This document shows positions 1 to 8,700 of a stretch of 64,000 nt of DNA, piece after piece. Every line of letters starts with the position of its first letter. The first letter of the stretch is position 1. The notes under the pieces were generated by a model that saw only the letters and a list, made by a program, of their open reading frames with translations, was not told the origin of the DNA and made no database searches. Position numbers and translations under genes: made by a program. This stretch comes from Marinifaba aquimaris (lineage in GTDB: Bacteria; Pseudomonadota; Gammaproteobacteria; Enterobacterales; Alteromonadaceae): the NCBI RefSeq assembly GCF_013328345.1, contig NZ_JABULX010000019.1, positions 1 through 64,000 on the forward strand, given 5' to 3'.

Positions 1-42
1 GAGATAACGACAAGCTCTACTGACAGATAGCTTGGTTATGTT
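1..42 (-). CDS. IS3-family transposase OrfB, 5' fragment reached by -1 frameshift
   Basis: After the A7 run the -1 frame reads NITKLSVSRACRYL and stays open to the window edge. SVSRACRYL is the typical start of IS3 OrfB, just before the first HTH-like segment. The catalytic DDE integrase core would lie to the left, outside the window. Only 14 codons are visible, so the call rests on this motif and on its position relative to OrfA. Confidence 0.7.
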
Positions 43-425
43 TTTTTCTTCAATAACGCGTTGCGTTGCTTTTTTGTGATACGTACTCCGAAATCTTTAT
101 CAAGTACATCGACTATCGTTTCAAAGAATTGTGCTTTTATCTTGGTATCTTCTAGCTCTTTTTCGAGGGCTTTGATTTTTTGCTCGGGTGTTAAATCATT
201 GGGTTTAGACATAAGGGGAAGCTCATTCATATGATTGGGAGTACCTTTACTCCAATCTAGTTGACCATATCGGCGAAGCCAAGTTAAAACGGTTGAAGCC
301 CCTTGTATTCCATAGTGGTTTTGAGCTTGTTTGTAAGTACATTCGCCTTTTTCTACTTTATCAACGACAGATAGTTTAAAGGCAAGTGAATAATCTTTTT
401 GTGTACGCTTAGTTATTGGTTTCAT
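36..425 (-). CDS. IS3-family transposase OrfA (helix-turn-helix protein)
   Basis: Small basic protein of about 129 residues. The N-terminal half is a helix-turn-helix: after KDYSLAFKLSVVDKVEKG come a recognition-helix segment and the WLRRYG motif usual for IS3 OrfA. The C-terminal half (EQKIKALEKELEDTKIKAQF) is a leucine-zipper-like coiled coil used for dimerisation. I start it at the ATG at 425, because GGAGAAG lies directly upstream as a ribosome binding site; a longer reading from a TTG would overlap that site. The gene ends on a run of seven A (complement of 41-47) just before its stop, the usual place for -1 frameshifting into OrfB. The protein binds the IS ends and contributes to the OrfAB transposase. 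Confidence 0.85.
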   Translation of the reverse strand: MKPITKRTQKDYSLAFKLSVVDKVEKGECTYKQAQNHYGIQGASTVLTWLRRYGQLDWSKGTPNHMNELPLMSKPNDLTPEQKIKALEKELEDTKIKAQFFETIVDVLDKDFGVRITKKQRNALLKKKT

Positions 426-485
426 TATCTTCTCCAAATTGAAGTTGGAAAAGTGTCAACCTTATTCAGGACGGGTCATTACCAT

Positions 486-516
486 AAAAAAAGCCCTGTA
501 TTACAGGGCTTTTTTA
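486..516 (-). terminator. Rho-independent terminator of the M23 peptidase gene
   Basis: Inverted repeat AGCCCTGTA / TACAGGGCT with flanking A and T runs, about 20 bases past the stop codon of the minus-strand peptidase gene. The run on both sides makes it potentially bidirectional. The IS element ends immediately beyond it. Confidence 0.8.
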
Positions 517-532
517 TTTGAAAGAGGATAAT

Positions 533-1357
533 TTACTGAGGCTGATTGCCACCAGCTGGTACCCAAAAAGCGGGGTCTAAACGCTCAGAGTACCAGTTAA
601 TGCGCCAATCTAAATGTGGGCCAGTGACTCGTCCTGTGGCGCCAATTTTGCCGATTAAATCGCCTTGTTTAACCACATCGCCTTTAGCTACATCAATCTT
701 AGATAAGTGAATATAAGTTGATGTAAGCCCTGCACCGTGATCGATAATCAGTGTTCCACCCGAGTAGTACATATCGGGGTGGGCTAATGTCACGACACCA
801 TCTGCTGGAGAGATTACGGGTGTACCGGTTTTATTGGCAACGTCTAAACCAAAGTGAGGCCTTTTCGGCGTACCGTTGAAGACGCGCTGGCTACCAAATA
901 CACCAGAGATACGCCCTTGCGCAGGCCAGATAAAATCTTGCTTGTAACCATTTAAAGTAGAAACAACATTTCGCGCTGCACCAATTTGTTTGTTGTCATT
1001 TTTGATTCGTGCCAGCGTTTCTTTAGGTGGGCTAACGTATTTTTTTTCGACGCCTTCAATTCGTTGCACATCATATTCGCGCGAACCTAAATCAAACGTT
1101 TTAGTCACTTTAGATTGATCGCTAAGGGTAAAAGTAACCGTCTGCTCGCCTTGACGATCACGACCAAAACCCAAAACAAACTGACCATCTTCAGCGCACT
1201 TTGCTTGAATACCGTTTAATTCAAAAGACTGACAATCGGTCAATGTACCCAGTACATAACCACCAGGTTTTACTGCACCTGAGTATTGATAAGTGGCAGC
1301 TTGAAGGTTCATTGATAAACACAACAAACCTAAAGCCGGAATAATTCTTTTAAGCAA
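533..1357 (-). CDS. M23-family peptidoglycan endopeptidase, secreted
   Basis: Periplasmic peptidase of the lysostaphin-like M23 family, expected to cut peptidoglycan cross-links. I place the start at the TTG at 1357: AAGGAG sits 9 bases upstream, and the product then opens with a clean signal peptide (MLKRIIPALGLLCLSMNLQA). Longer starts would overlap the upstream gene by about 70 bases. Residues 1-20 are the signal, 21-135 a beta-rich N-terminal region, and about 145-274 the M23 domain. The first zinc pair is His168 and Asp172 in RPHFGLD. The usual HxH is replaced by His248-Leu-Asp250 in GPHLDWRINW; a third conserved His is in STYIHLS. The HLDW variant recurs in a proteobacterial M23 subgroup, so the enzyme may still be active with Asp as ligand. 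The start codon overlaps the stop of the PTPS-like gene, so the two are translationally coupled. Confidence 0.85.
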   Translation of the reverse strand: MLKRIIPALGLLCLSMNLQAATYQYSGAVKPGGYVLGTLTDCQSFELNGIQAKCAEDGQFVLGFGRDRQGEQTVTFTLSDQSKVTKTFDLGSREYDVQRIEGVEKKYVSPPKETLARIKNDNKQIGAARNVVSTLNGYKQDFIWPAQGRISGVFGSQRVFNGTPKRPHFGLDVANKTGTPVISPADGVVTLAHPDMYYSGGTLIIDHGAGLTSTYIHLSKIDVAKGDVVKQGDLIGKIGATGRVTGPHLDWRINWYSERLDPAFWVPAGGNQPQ

Positions 1358-2225
1358 TGGCAATCGCTCCTTTTGATACGCCTTCATATGCATGAACTTC
1401 AAATTTTGTTTCAGGCTCAACGGCTAGCATTTGTTCCAACATGTATTCTGCTAAACACTCAACCGTTGTGTCTCTATCTACTACGTCACATATTTGTTTA
1501 GGGATAACAAGCGCAAAATCACCTTGTGAAGAGGTATAAGCAAACCCTACATATGCATCTTGCTCAAGTTTATGCTGCTGACATACTGCTACTAAAGTTT
1601 GTGGAGATAAGTCATCTTCACTACCGATATAAATATCACGCCATCTGTCTTGCCAATACATCTGCCAACGACCATCAGGTTGTTCATCCGTTAATACCGT
1701 TACCTTAGAGCGATGTCCATGAACAATACGCTGACAATTACCATCGTGCTTTTTAAGGCCATGACTGTAGTGATAATAAGGAGAGTTAATTTGCTCTGCT
1801 CGCAAACTAATACGCACATCATTCACATTTTCTGGCATATGCAACATGACCGTTTGTTTGATCACAGGGAGTAAATCTTCAATGGTAATTTGCTGAGTTT
1901 GAGAAAAACAATACATAGATGGCGGAGCAGAAACATAGATGAGATCGCCAGAATCCATCTTAAATGTAATGTCTTGATTATCGCCTTTGTGTTCATTGGC
2001 CACTAATGCGCCAGCATCTTCTGGGATGTGCAATTTGTGGTCAAATTCATTATCAATGATTTTCTTAATTTGGCTTTTGACTATGCCAAAGTCGAGCACC
2101 ATATTTTGCTCGTTTAAGCCACCGATCAATGCAACATCTACAATCCAGCTTTCGCCAACGATACCTCGTTTAGTGTCTAGATAAGAAAAGTCGATTACGG
2201 TTAAATCATTAACGAATAAATGCAT
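1350..2225 (-). CDS. Tandem 6-pyruvoyltetrahydropterin/6-carboxytetrahydropterin synthase-like protein
   Basis: Protein of 291 residues that looks like two degenerate PTPS/QueD modules in a row. The first (about 1-115) carries DFGIVKSQIKKIIDNEFDHKL, the equivalent of QueD's DFGxLK...DHxxLN region, but has no zinc-binding HxH. The second (about 125-291) has HGHRSKVTV near residues 169-174, the HxH strand of QueD, but differs elsewhere. Single-domain QueD is near 120 residues, so this is a double-length relative. Similar proteins occur across Vibrio, Shewanella and Alteromonas under the name 6-carboxytetrahydropterin synthase, without experimental proof that I know of. A role in queuosine or pterin chemistry is therefore inference. 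It is the first gene of a two-gene unit with the M23 peptidase. Confidence 0.7.
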   Translation of the reverse strand: MHLFVNDLTVIDFSYLDTKRGIVGESWIVDVALIGGLNEQNMVLDFGIVKSQIKKIIDNEFDHKLHIPEDAGALVANEHKGDNQDITFKMDSGDLIYVSAPPSMYCFSQTQQITIEDLLPVIKQTVMLHMPENVNDVRISLRAEQINSPYYHYSHGLKKHDGNCQRIVHGHRSKVTVLTDEQPDGRWQMYWQDRWRDIYIGSEDDLSPQTLVAVCQQHKLEQDAYVGFAYTSSQGDFALVIPKQICDVVDRDTTVECLAEYMLEQMLAVEPETKFEVHAYEGVSKGAIAIA

Positions 2226-2353
2226 GAAGGAAAAATACCCGAAAAAAAGCGATAAAAATATCGGCTAAGTATAACCTGAAAAAGCCATTTCAAATACTTA
2301 ATTTCATTATAGGTATTACAAATAAATGACAATTATTGGCTTTTTACAGATAC

Positions 2354-2379
2354 AAAAAAGGCTACATACGTAGCCTTTG
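2354..2379 (-). terminator. Rho-independent terminator downstream of pyrC
   Basis: Perfect stem AAGGCTACGTATGTAGCCTT on the minus strand followed by a T run, about 40 bases past the pyrC stop codon. Confidence 0.85.
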
Positions 2380-2415
2380 TAATTGATCATACCCAGTTAC
2401 AGTTATGATTGGGGT

Positions 2416-3450
2416 TTATTTAACCACCCAATCAATTTTTTCACCTGCGCGAATTGGCACAACCACATCATTCCCTAATGGGTAAGACTCAGGTACATTC
2501 CAAGCTTCTTTTATTAAAGTGATCGTGTCTGTGTTACGCGGTAAACCGTAAAAGTCCGGGCCGTTAAAGCTTGCAAATGCTTCTAACTTATCAAGTGCTC
2601 CAGCTTCTTCAAATGCTTCAGCATATAGTTCAATAGCAGCGTGCGCTGTGTATGAACCAGCACAACCGCAAGACGCTTCTTTTTTGTCTTTCAAATGTGG
2701 TGCTGAGTCGGTACCTAGAAAGAACTTTTTAGAACCCGAAGTGGCTGCTTTAATTAACGCTTCTTGGTGAAGGTTGCGTTTTAAAATTGGTAAGCAGTAG
2801 TAATGAGGGCGAATACCGCCTGCAAGCATATGATTTCGGTTGTAAAGCAGGTGGTGAGCCGTAATTGTCGCAGCAACATTATCACCGGCGCTGGCAACAA
2901 ACTCAGCAGCGTCTTTAGTAGTGATGTGCTCAAGTACAATTTTTAAATCTGGGAAATCAGTAACGATCTTACTTAATTTCGTTTCGATAAATACTTTTTC
3001 ACGATCGAAAATATCAATTGAAGAGTCAGTCACCTCACCGTGAATTAACAACAAGATGCCTTCTTCTTGCATTGCTTTTAATGCAGGATAAACATTTTCG
3101 ATATCCGTAACGCCCGAATCTGAGTTCGTGGTTGCGCCAGCTGGGTATAACTTACAGGCAAAAACTTTACCAGATGCTTTGGCTTGGCGAATTTCTTCAG
3201 GTGACGTTTGATCAGTGAGATACAACACCATTAACGGTTCAAAATTACCTTGCGGCTTTTCCGCCATAATGCGGTCATAGTAAGCCAGAGCTCTTTCTGT
3301 TGTTGTCGCTGGCGGTACTAAATTCGGCATAATGATAGCTCGGCCCATGTAGCGACTAACGTCACGTACGGTATCTTTTAATTGATCACCATCTCTTAAA
3401 TGGATGTGCCAATCGTCTGGGCGAGTAATAGTTAAACTTGTCATGGTCAT
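2416..3450 (-). CDS. pyrC: Dihydroorotase, class II
   Basis: Catalyses reversible cyclisation of N-carbamoyl-L-aspartate to L-dihydroorotate, the third step of pyrimidine biosynthesis, in the cytoplasm. The 344-residue length equals that of E. coli PyrC and the two align throughout. Zinc-site residues are visible in order: His-Ile-His in [10 protein letters not shown] (residues 15-17), the lysine to be carboxylated in [12 protein letters not shown] (about 103), His in [15 protein letters not shown], His in [10 protein letters not shown], and the catalytic Asp in LGTDSAPH (about 247). SCGCAG is the conserved cysteine loop of this class. An ATG two codons further in (3444) has the better-spaced GAG ribosome site, so the true product may begin MTSLTITRP. 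Transcribed alone, with its own terminator downstream. Confidence 0.95.
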   Translation of the reverse strand: MTMTSLTITRPDDWHIHLRDGDQLKDTVRDVSRYMGRAIIMPNLVPPATTTERALAYYDRIMAEKPQGNFEPLMVLYLTDQTSPEEIRQAKASGKVFACKLYPAGATTNSDSGVTDIENVYPALKAMQEEGILLLIHGEVTDSSIDIFDREKVFIETKLSKIVTDFPDLKIVLEHITTKDAAEFVASAGDNVAATITAHHLLYNRNHMLAGGIRPHYYCLPILKRNLHQEALIKAATSGSKKFFLGTDSAPHLKDKKEASCGCAGSYTAHAAIELYAEAFEEAGALDKLEAFASFNGPDFYGLPRNTDTITLIKEAWNVPESYPLGNDVVVPIRAGEKIDWVVK

Positions 3451-3549
3451 TTCTCAGGTCAAAAATTTGGGGCGATCCTAAAACTTAGTTTAGCCGAAGT
3501 AAAGTCTAAGTCAGGTAAGTTGAGAGGTTTATATGGCTTTTGTAGCGGC

Positions 3550-3583
3550 AATACGACAAGCTAAATACTTAACTTGCCGTATT
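3550..3583 (-). terminator. Stem-loop downstream of phoR (possible terminator)
   Basis: Eleven-base inverted repeat (AATACGGCAAG with one wobble) around a 12-base loop, just after the phoR stop. It lacks a T run, so it may be an RNA-stabilising or Rho-associated hairpin and not a true intrinsic terminator. Confidence 0.4.
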
Positions 3584-3592
3584 AGAACATGG

Positions 3593-4888
3593 TTACTTAA
3601 CAACCATGTCAGTTGGTAAGGTAAAAGAGAAACAGCTGCCCTGCTCTTGTTGACTCTCAACAATAAGTTGAGATTTATGGTGATTAAGTACGTGTTTAAC
3701 AATAGATAAACCTAAACCAGAACCACCGGTATCACGAGAACGCGCTTTATCTACTCGATAAAAGCGCTCAGTTAAACGAGTTAAATGCTGAGGCGCAATA
3801 CCCTCACCATTATCTTGTACCAAGAAATGTGCGCCACCGCTTGTACGTTGCCAACAAACGTGAATTTCACCTTTATCTGGCGTATAACGAATAGCGTTTT
3901 TAATTAAGTTAGTAAAGGCGCTTCGAAGCTCATCTTCTAAGCCGTAAACCACTAAATCAGCATCAATATCAAACGTTAACTGATGGCCACGATCAAAGTT
4001 AAGCTGTTCCATTTCTTTTTCAATCATGCCTAACATTTGAGGCACATTTACTTTTACTTCGTAAACATTGTCGTTATTCGCCTCAATGCGTGACAAGGTC
4101 AATAACTGATTGACTAAGTTCATCATGCGATCGCATTGATGTCCCATGGTGGTCAGTGTTTTTGGACTCGTAAACCCTTGCATATCAGGGTCTTGCATCA
4201 TCTCTAAATAACCTTGTAACACAGTTAAAGGAGTTCGCAGCTCATGCGAGACATTGGCAATAAAGTCTTTTCGCATTTGATCTAACTGCTGTAACTGAGT
4301 CACATCACGACCAAGCAGCATATATTCGTGATATGAATAAGGCACGACACGAATTTCAATCACCCGGTTAGGGTTATTAGGCGCAGGAATTAAAAGAGGC
4401 TCATCAAAATCATTTTTCTCGAACGCTTGGGTAAATCGCGGATAGCGAATCAGGTTATCGATACGCACCCCAGCATCTTCGGGCCAACGAACACCTAACA
4501 TATGCTGAGCGAGCTTGTTACTCCATGCAATTTGACCATGGCTTTGCATGACTACAACCGCATCAGGGATGGATTCTGCACCGTCACGGAAGCGTTTTAA
4601 AATACCGCCAAGCTCTTTACGGCGAGAACGGTTCTTTTTTTGAATACGGTATATACCATCAAAGATACCACGCCATATGCCCTTACTTTGCGGCGGATAA
4701 AGTGTTTTTCGGATCCATAACCAATTGTGTAAACGGATGATATTGGCAGTGAACCAAGCGAGTACTAAAAAGGAGAAGATAAAAAGGAATAAAATAACTT
4801 GGTCGAATAAATAGCCGAGACCAAGCGCTATAAGCGCCAGCATAAGCAGGCGCGTTATAAACTTAGAGTAATGCTCTATTCTTGTCAT
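3593..4888 (-). CDS. phoR: Phosphate regulon sensor histidine kinase PhoR
   Basis: Inner-membrane kinase/phosphatase acting on PhoB in response to phosphate supply, through the Pst transporter and PhoU. At 431 residues it matches the family. Two hydrophobic segments lie at about 12-50 with almost no periplasmic loop, as in other PhoR proteins. A charged linker follows, then a PAS domain (about 95-195, ending in LLGRDVTQL). The kinase core starts with the H-box FIANVSHELRTPLTVLQGYL, followed by the N-box NLIKNAIRYTPDKG, the G1 motif DNGEGI and the G2 motif GGSGLGLSIVKH. It begins 3 bases after the phoB stop, so the pair is one operon. Confidence 0.95.
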   Translation of the reverse strand: MTRIEHYSKFITRLLMLALIALGLGYLFDQVILFLFIFSFLVLAWFTANIIRLHNWLWIRKTLYPPQSKGIWRGIFDGIYRIQKKNRSRRKELGGILKRFRDGAESIPDAVVVMQSHGQIAWSNKLAQHMLGVRWPEDAGVRIDNLIRYPRFTQAFEKNDFDEPLLIPAPNNPNRVIEIRVVPYSYHEYMLLGRDVTQLQQLDQMRKDFIANVSHELRTPLTVLQGYLEMMQDPDMQGFTSPKTLTTMGHQCDRMMNLVNQLLTLSRIEANNDNVYEVKVNVPQMLGMIEKEMEQLNFDRGHQLTFDIDADLVVYGLEDELRSAFTNLIKNAIRYTPDKGEIHVCWQRTSGGAHFLVQDNGEGIAPQHLTRLTERFYRVDKARSRDTGGSGLGLSIVKHVLNHHKSQLIVESQQEQGSCFSFTLPTDMVVK

Positions 4889-4891
4889 TTA

Positions 4892-5581
4892 TTAAATTTT
4901 TGCAGAAAAACGGTATCCAGAACCACGAACTGTTTGGATTAATTTGTCGTGACCTTGCGGCGAAATAGCCTTGCGCAGGCGACGAATATGCACATCAACA
5001 GTGCGGTCTTCAACGTATACATTCGTGCCCCAAACGTTATCTAGTAACTGTTCACGGCTGTATACACGCTCTGGGTGAGACATAAAAAAGTGAAGAAGTT
5101 TGAATTCTGTTGGTCCCATATCTAGCGCTTCATCAGATGCACTGACGCGATGCGAAACAGGGTCTAGTTTCAAACCTTGCACTTCAATGATCTCTTCACT
5201 GCTTGTAGGCGCTGCACGGCGCATAACGGCTTTAATACGAGCCACTAACTCTTTTGGAGAAAAAGGCTTAGTTATGTAATCGTCTGCACCAACTTCTAGA
5301 CCACGTACTTTGTCTTCCTCTTCACCACGTGCTGTTAACATGATGATAGGAATATTACGGGTAAATTCGTTCGATTTGATATGTTTAGCGACTTGAAGTC
5401 CAGTTCCTCCAGGGATCATCCAGTCAAGAAGAACCAAATCAGGGTAAGGTTCATCTAGTTGATCTAAAGCTTGAGAGAAGTTCTCAGCTTCGCTCGTGTG
5501 ATAACCTTTTTGTTCTAAAACAAAAGTTAACATTTCACGAATTGGTGCTTCATCTTCTACTATTAGGATACGTCGTGACAT
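4892..5581 (-). CDS. phoB: Phosphate regulon response regulator PhoB
   Basis: OmpR-family transcription activator for phosphate starvation genes. The receiver domain (1-125) has the acidic pocket VEDE at 8-11, the phosphoacceptor Asp53 in [10 protein letters not shown], and the conserved lysine in [20 protein letters not shown]. The winged-helix DNA-binding domain (about 130-229) has the PhoB-like [26 protein letters not shown] and [14 protein letters not shown]. Length 229 is the same as E. coli PhoB. First gene of phoB-phoR; the leader carries repeats resembling PhoB boxes, consistent with autoregulation. Confidence 0.97.
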   Translation of the reverse strand: MSRRILIVEDEAPIREMLTFVLEQKGYHTSEAENFSQALDQLDEPYPDLVLLDWMIPGGTGLQVAKHIKSNEFTRNIPIIMLTARGEEEDKVRGLEVGADDYITKPFSPKELVARIKAVMRRAAPTSSEEIIEVQGLKLDPVSHRVSASDEALDMGPTEFKLLHFFMSHPERVYSREQLLDNVWGTNVYVEDRTVDVHIRRLRKAISPQGHDKLIQTVRGSGYRFSAKI

Positions 5582-5618
5582 AGCTTTCTAATTATTGGTT
5601 GTTTAATATTTGGGGCTA

Positions 5619-5681
5619 TTATTAGAGTCTTTTGTGACAGTTTAATTAAAACACATCAGAAAAATGAACTTAATTTGACAT
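5619..5681 (-). promoter_or_regulatory. Candidate PhoB-box repeats in the phoB leader
   Basis: On the minus strand the region has 11-bp periodic elements. One set (5649-5681) begins ATGTCAAATTA, with a GTTCAT core 11 bases on and CTGATGT 11 further. A second (5619-5640) begins CTGTCACAAAA, close to the consensus CTGTCATAAAA. Later repeats are weak. Position, between phoB and the end of sbcC, fits autoregulation. Confidence 0.45.
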
Positions 5682-5785
5682 TTTTCTTGCACAAACCCAG
5701 ATCCAACCCCACAAAATGTCATAAAACTGAAACATTAAATCAGTTTAGCCCAAAATGATACAAGCAATTTTATGACAGTTAAAAT

Positions 5786-8700
5786 TTACATATTTATGAC
5801 ATTCAGCGAGCTATGACCACCGCCTTTTGGTGTTACTTTTATTTGTACACCAATGCGCTCAACCATAGATTGAACATGGGTGATCACCCCTATTTGCTTC
5901 CCTTGCGCTTGCAATGAATCTAAACATGCAATCACCATATCTAAGCTAGCAGGATCTAATGTACCAAAACCTTCATCGATAAAAAGTGAATCAACAATTA
6001 CTCGATTGGACGATAACGATGAAAGTGACAACGCCAGTGCCAATGAGACTAAGAAGGTTTCCCCACCTGATAAGCTCTCTACATTTCGCACCGCATCAGC
6101 TAAATCACTGTCACAAACTTGTAGTTCCATATTGGCATTAGGTACAACTTGCAACTGATAACGAGGAACTAAATCTCTCAAGTGCACATTAGCGATAGCG
6201 ACCAAATGCTGTAAAGTAAAATGTTGAGCTATGCTGCGAAATTTATGACCATCGGCTGAGCCAATCAAGTCTTTTAACTGTAAAAATACCGCACCTTTTT
6301 CCTGGGCTGATGCTATTTGTTCAGTAAGTGACTCTTGCTCTTTTCTTAACTTTTCATCGTGTTTAAGTTTCACTTCAATATCAATAACTTGCTGCTCAAC
6401 TTCTGCTAAGCGGCTGTTCAGTTGTGTGTTGAAGGCATTAATCGAAAGTGCTGCATCTTGAGTATTTTCAGCCTGATTTACATCAAAAGATAAGCCATTG
6501 GCTTTGCCAAGTTTAATTTCAGTTGCTTGAACAAGATGACCTGCATCAGTCATCAATTGGTTATTAAGACTCGTTAGCCTTTGTTTAACCGAGCTGACTT
6601 TAGTATCGGCTGTTTGAACTTCAGTACTCAGTACTTTTAATTTCTCTTTTATACTCACCGACCAATCTTTGGGTAGGTTAACCAACTCGATAGCAATATC
6701 TTCTGTGACTTCAATCGCTGAAAGTACTTGCTGCCAATTGACTCGTTGACTATTTATAGTCAAATTAAGCTGCTGTAATTGCTCGTCAATTTGTTGCTTT
6801 TGCCCTTCCATGTTGCCCAACTGTTGGCTTAGCTGTTGATGTTGTTCAATCAACTGCTCACACCTACTTTGAATATTGTCAATTTTCTCTTGTTCTTTTG
6901 TAATAAACTCATTGACCATTCTCCCTGATAACAGTTTTATCCGTGAAGCCGTTAAGTCGCTGAGTTTTTGAGTAAATTGTGACAGTTGGTGGATATTTTG
7001 CTGATGTGCTGCTGTAAAATGTTTAATCGCACCTTCTTGTTCAAGGCACATCAAATTTAATTTTTCATGCTCTTGGCGCTGAGTTTCAACCAAAGTAGAG
7101 AGTTGTTTGTACTGGCCAATCTCTGCTTCTAACCAATTAAAATAATCATTTTCTGCACCACTCGATAATTGATGCGCCAAAAAGGCTTCCGATTGCGGCA
7201 GTACTTTGACCTGCTCGGCTAAATGAGCAATTTGTCGATTAAGGTTAGATACGTTCTCAGCGCTAATATCTAAGTTTTTGTCTAATTGAGCAAATTCAGC
7301 CTGTCGTTGTTGCCACTGATTTTGCAGGCTTATTTGTTTGTTTTGAATATCTGCAATGTTCGATTGCGCCAGTTGTTGCTGCTCTTGTAGTAAATTAAGC
7401 TGCTGTTTATGCTCATTGAGTTGATTGACTTGCGCTTGTAGCTGCTTATAAATCGCTCTTAGTTCATCTGCTTGGCTGTTCTGCCAAATTAAGCGACTCT
7501 GCTCATCAACTTCAATTGCAATTTGACCTTTTGAAAAAATATCCTCTTTGTCATAAGAGGCTTGTTGCAAGTCAGACTGTAAATCGACATATTTTTGTTG
7601 CTGAGAATTAATTTGTGTCTCTAGCTGAATATAAGCTTGTGAACTTTGTTGAGCCGCAAGCGTTTTAGTTTCAAGTAAAGCGAGCGCGTGTTGATATTGC
7701 TGCTCTAACTCTGAAACAATTTTTTGGCTCGGTGCGTCATCTTTGTATGGGTGAGCAGTCGAGCCGCATAGCGGGCAAGCTTCATCAGGTTTTAGTGCAT
7801 CTCTTAAAACCGTCAAATCTAGCACTTGGCTGGCCGTATTTTTGGCATTGAGGTGCGCATCAACGACTGCACTTTGTTTTTGCTGCTCAGCTTCTAGTGT
7901 TAATTTTTCCTGCTGCTGATTTTCAAGCGCAACTTTTAATTGGGATAACTCAGATTTAGCAGCTGTCACTTTCCCTTCAATCTGTTCAATACTCTTTTGG
8001 CTTCGTCCCAATTCAGCTAGTAAATTAAGTTGTTGGCTGTGACTCTCTAGCATTTGCTCAATTGAAGCGCTATCCAGTCCATTTTGTTGACAATATTCAA
8101 GATATTGACTGGATGCCTGTTCATATTGTGATTGCATTAGTGCCTGTTGCTGCGCTAAATCTTCAACTTGTTTCTTAACTTGAGTATTTTGATGCTTTTG
8201 TTCAGCTTTTAATTGAGTTAATCGCTCCGTCTCTTTTTCGGTATGATTCAATTCCAGCCACAAAGCTGCATACTGCTTGGCAGCAGAAATAAGTGTTTCA
8301 TATTGCAGTACTAACACCTGATAGCCAGCTCTTTGCTCAAGCCAATGCTGGTTTTGAGCTAGGGTATCCGTTAATGCTTTTTTATCAGCGTTGAACTGAG
8401 CCAACTTGGTTTCTTGTTCGATAAGTTGCGTTTTTTCTTGCTCTGCCTGATCTTGCAAAGTTTGTTGCTGCTCGGTTAGGTGTTCAATTTCTATATCAAG
8501 TTGCCGAGCTTGCTCGATTTCGGGTTGTGCTTGAGCAAAAACCTGCGTCAATTGGCTTTGTTGCTGTTGTTCTTGTTGGATTGTCTTTGCAAGTGCTGAT
8601 AATTCTACTTCACACTTTTTTATCTTATCGTGTGCTGATTGAGATTCACTCGTCTGCTTAGCTAAAAGCGTTCGATTCTGCTCAAGTTGCGCGATTAAAT

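Larger units (their letters stand above)
1..478 (-). mobile_element. IS3-family insertion sequence, left part only (cut by window edge)
   Basis: The segment holds a complete OrfA, the first codons of OrfB in the -1 frame, and a candidate terminal inverted repeat at about 453-478. Read on the minus strand, that end starts TGACCC and continues to GTTGACAC, the TGA...GACAC style of many IS3-family ends. The element begins just outside the terminator of the M23 peptidase gene (about 486-515), so it seems to have landed between genes without breaking one. The second inverted repeat and any target duplication lie beyond base 1. IS3 membership is well supported; the subgroup is not resolved. Confidence 0.8.

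Noticed and set aside
5716-5737. A strong PhoB-like pair (TGTCATAAAA then TGAAAC) on the plus strand between sbcC and phoB
   Set aside because: It points away from phoB, and no plus-strand gene follows, so it is not claimed as a functional box; the minus-strand repeats nearer phoB are used instead.
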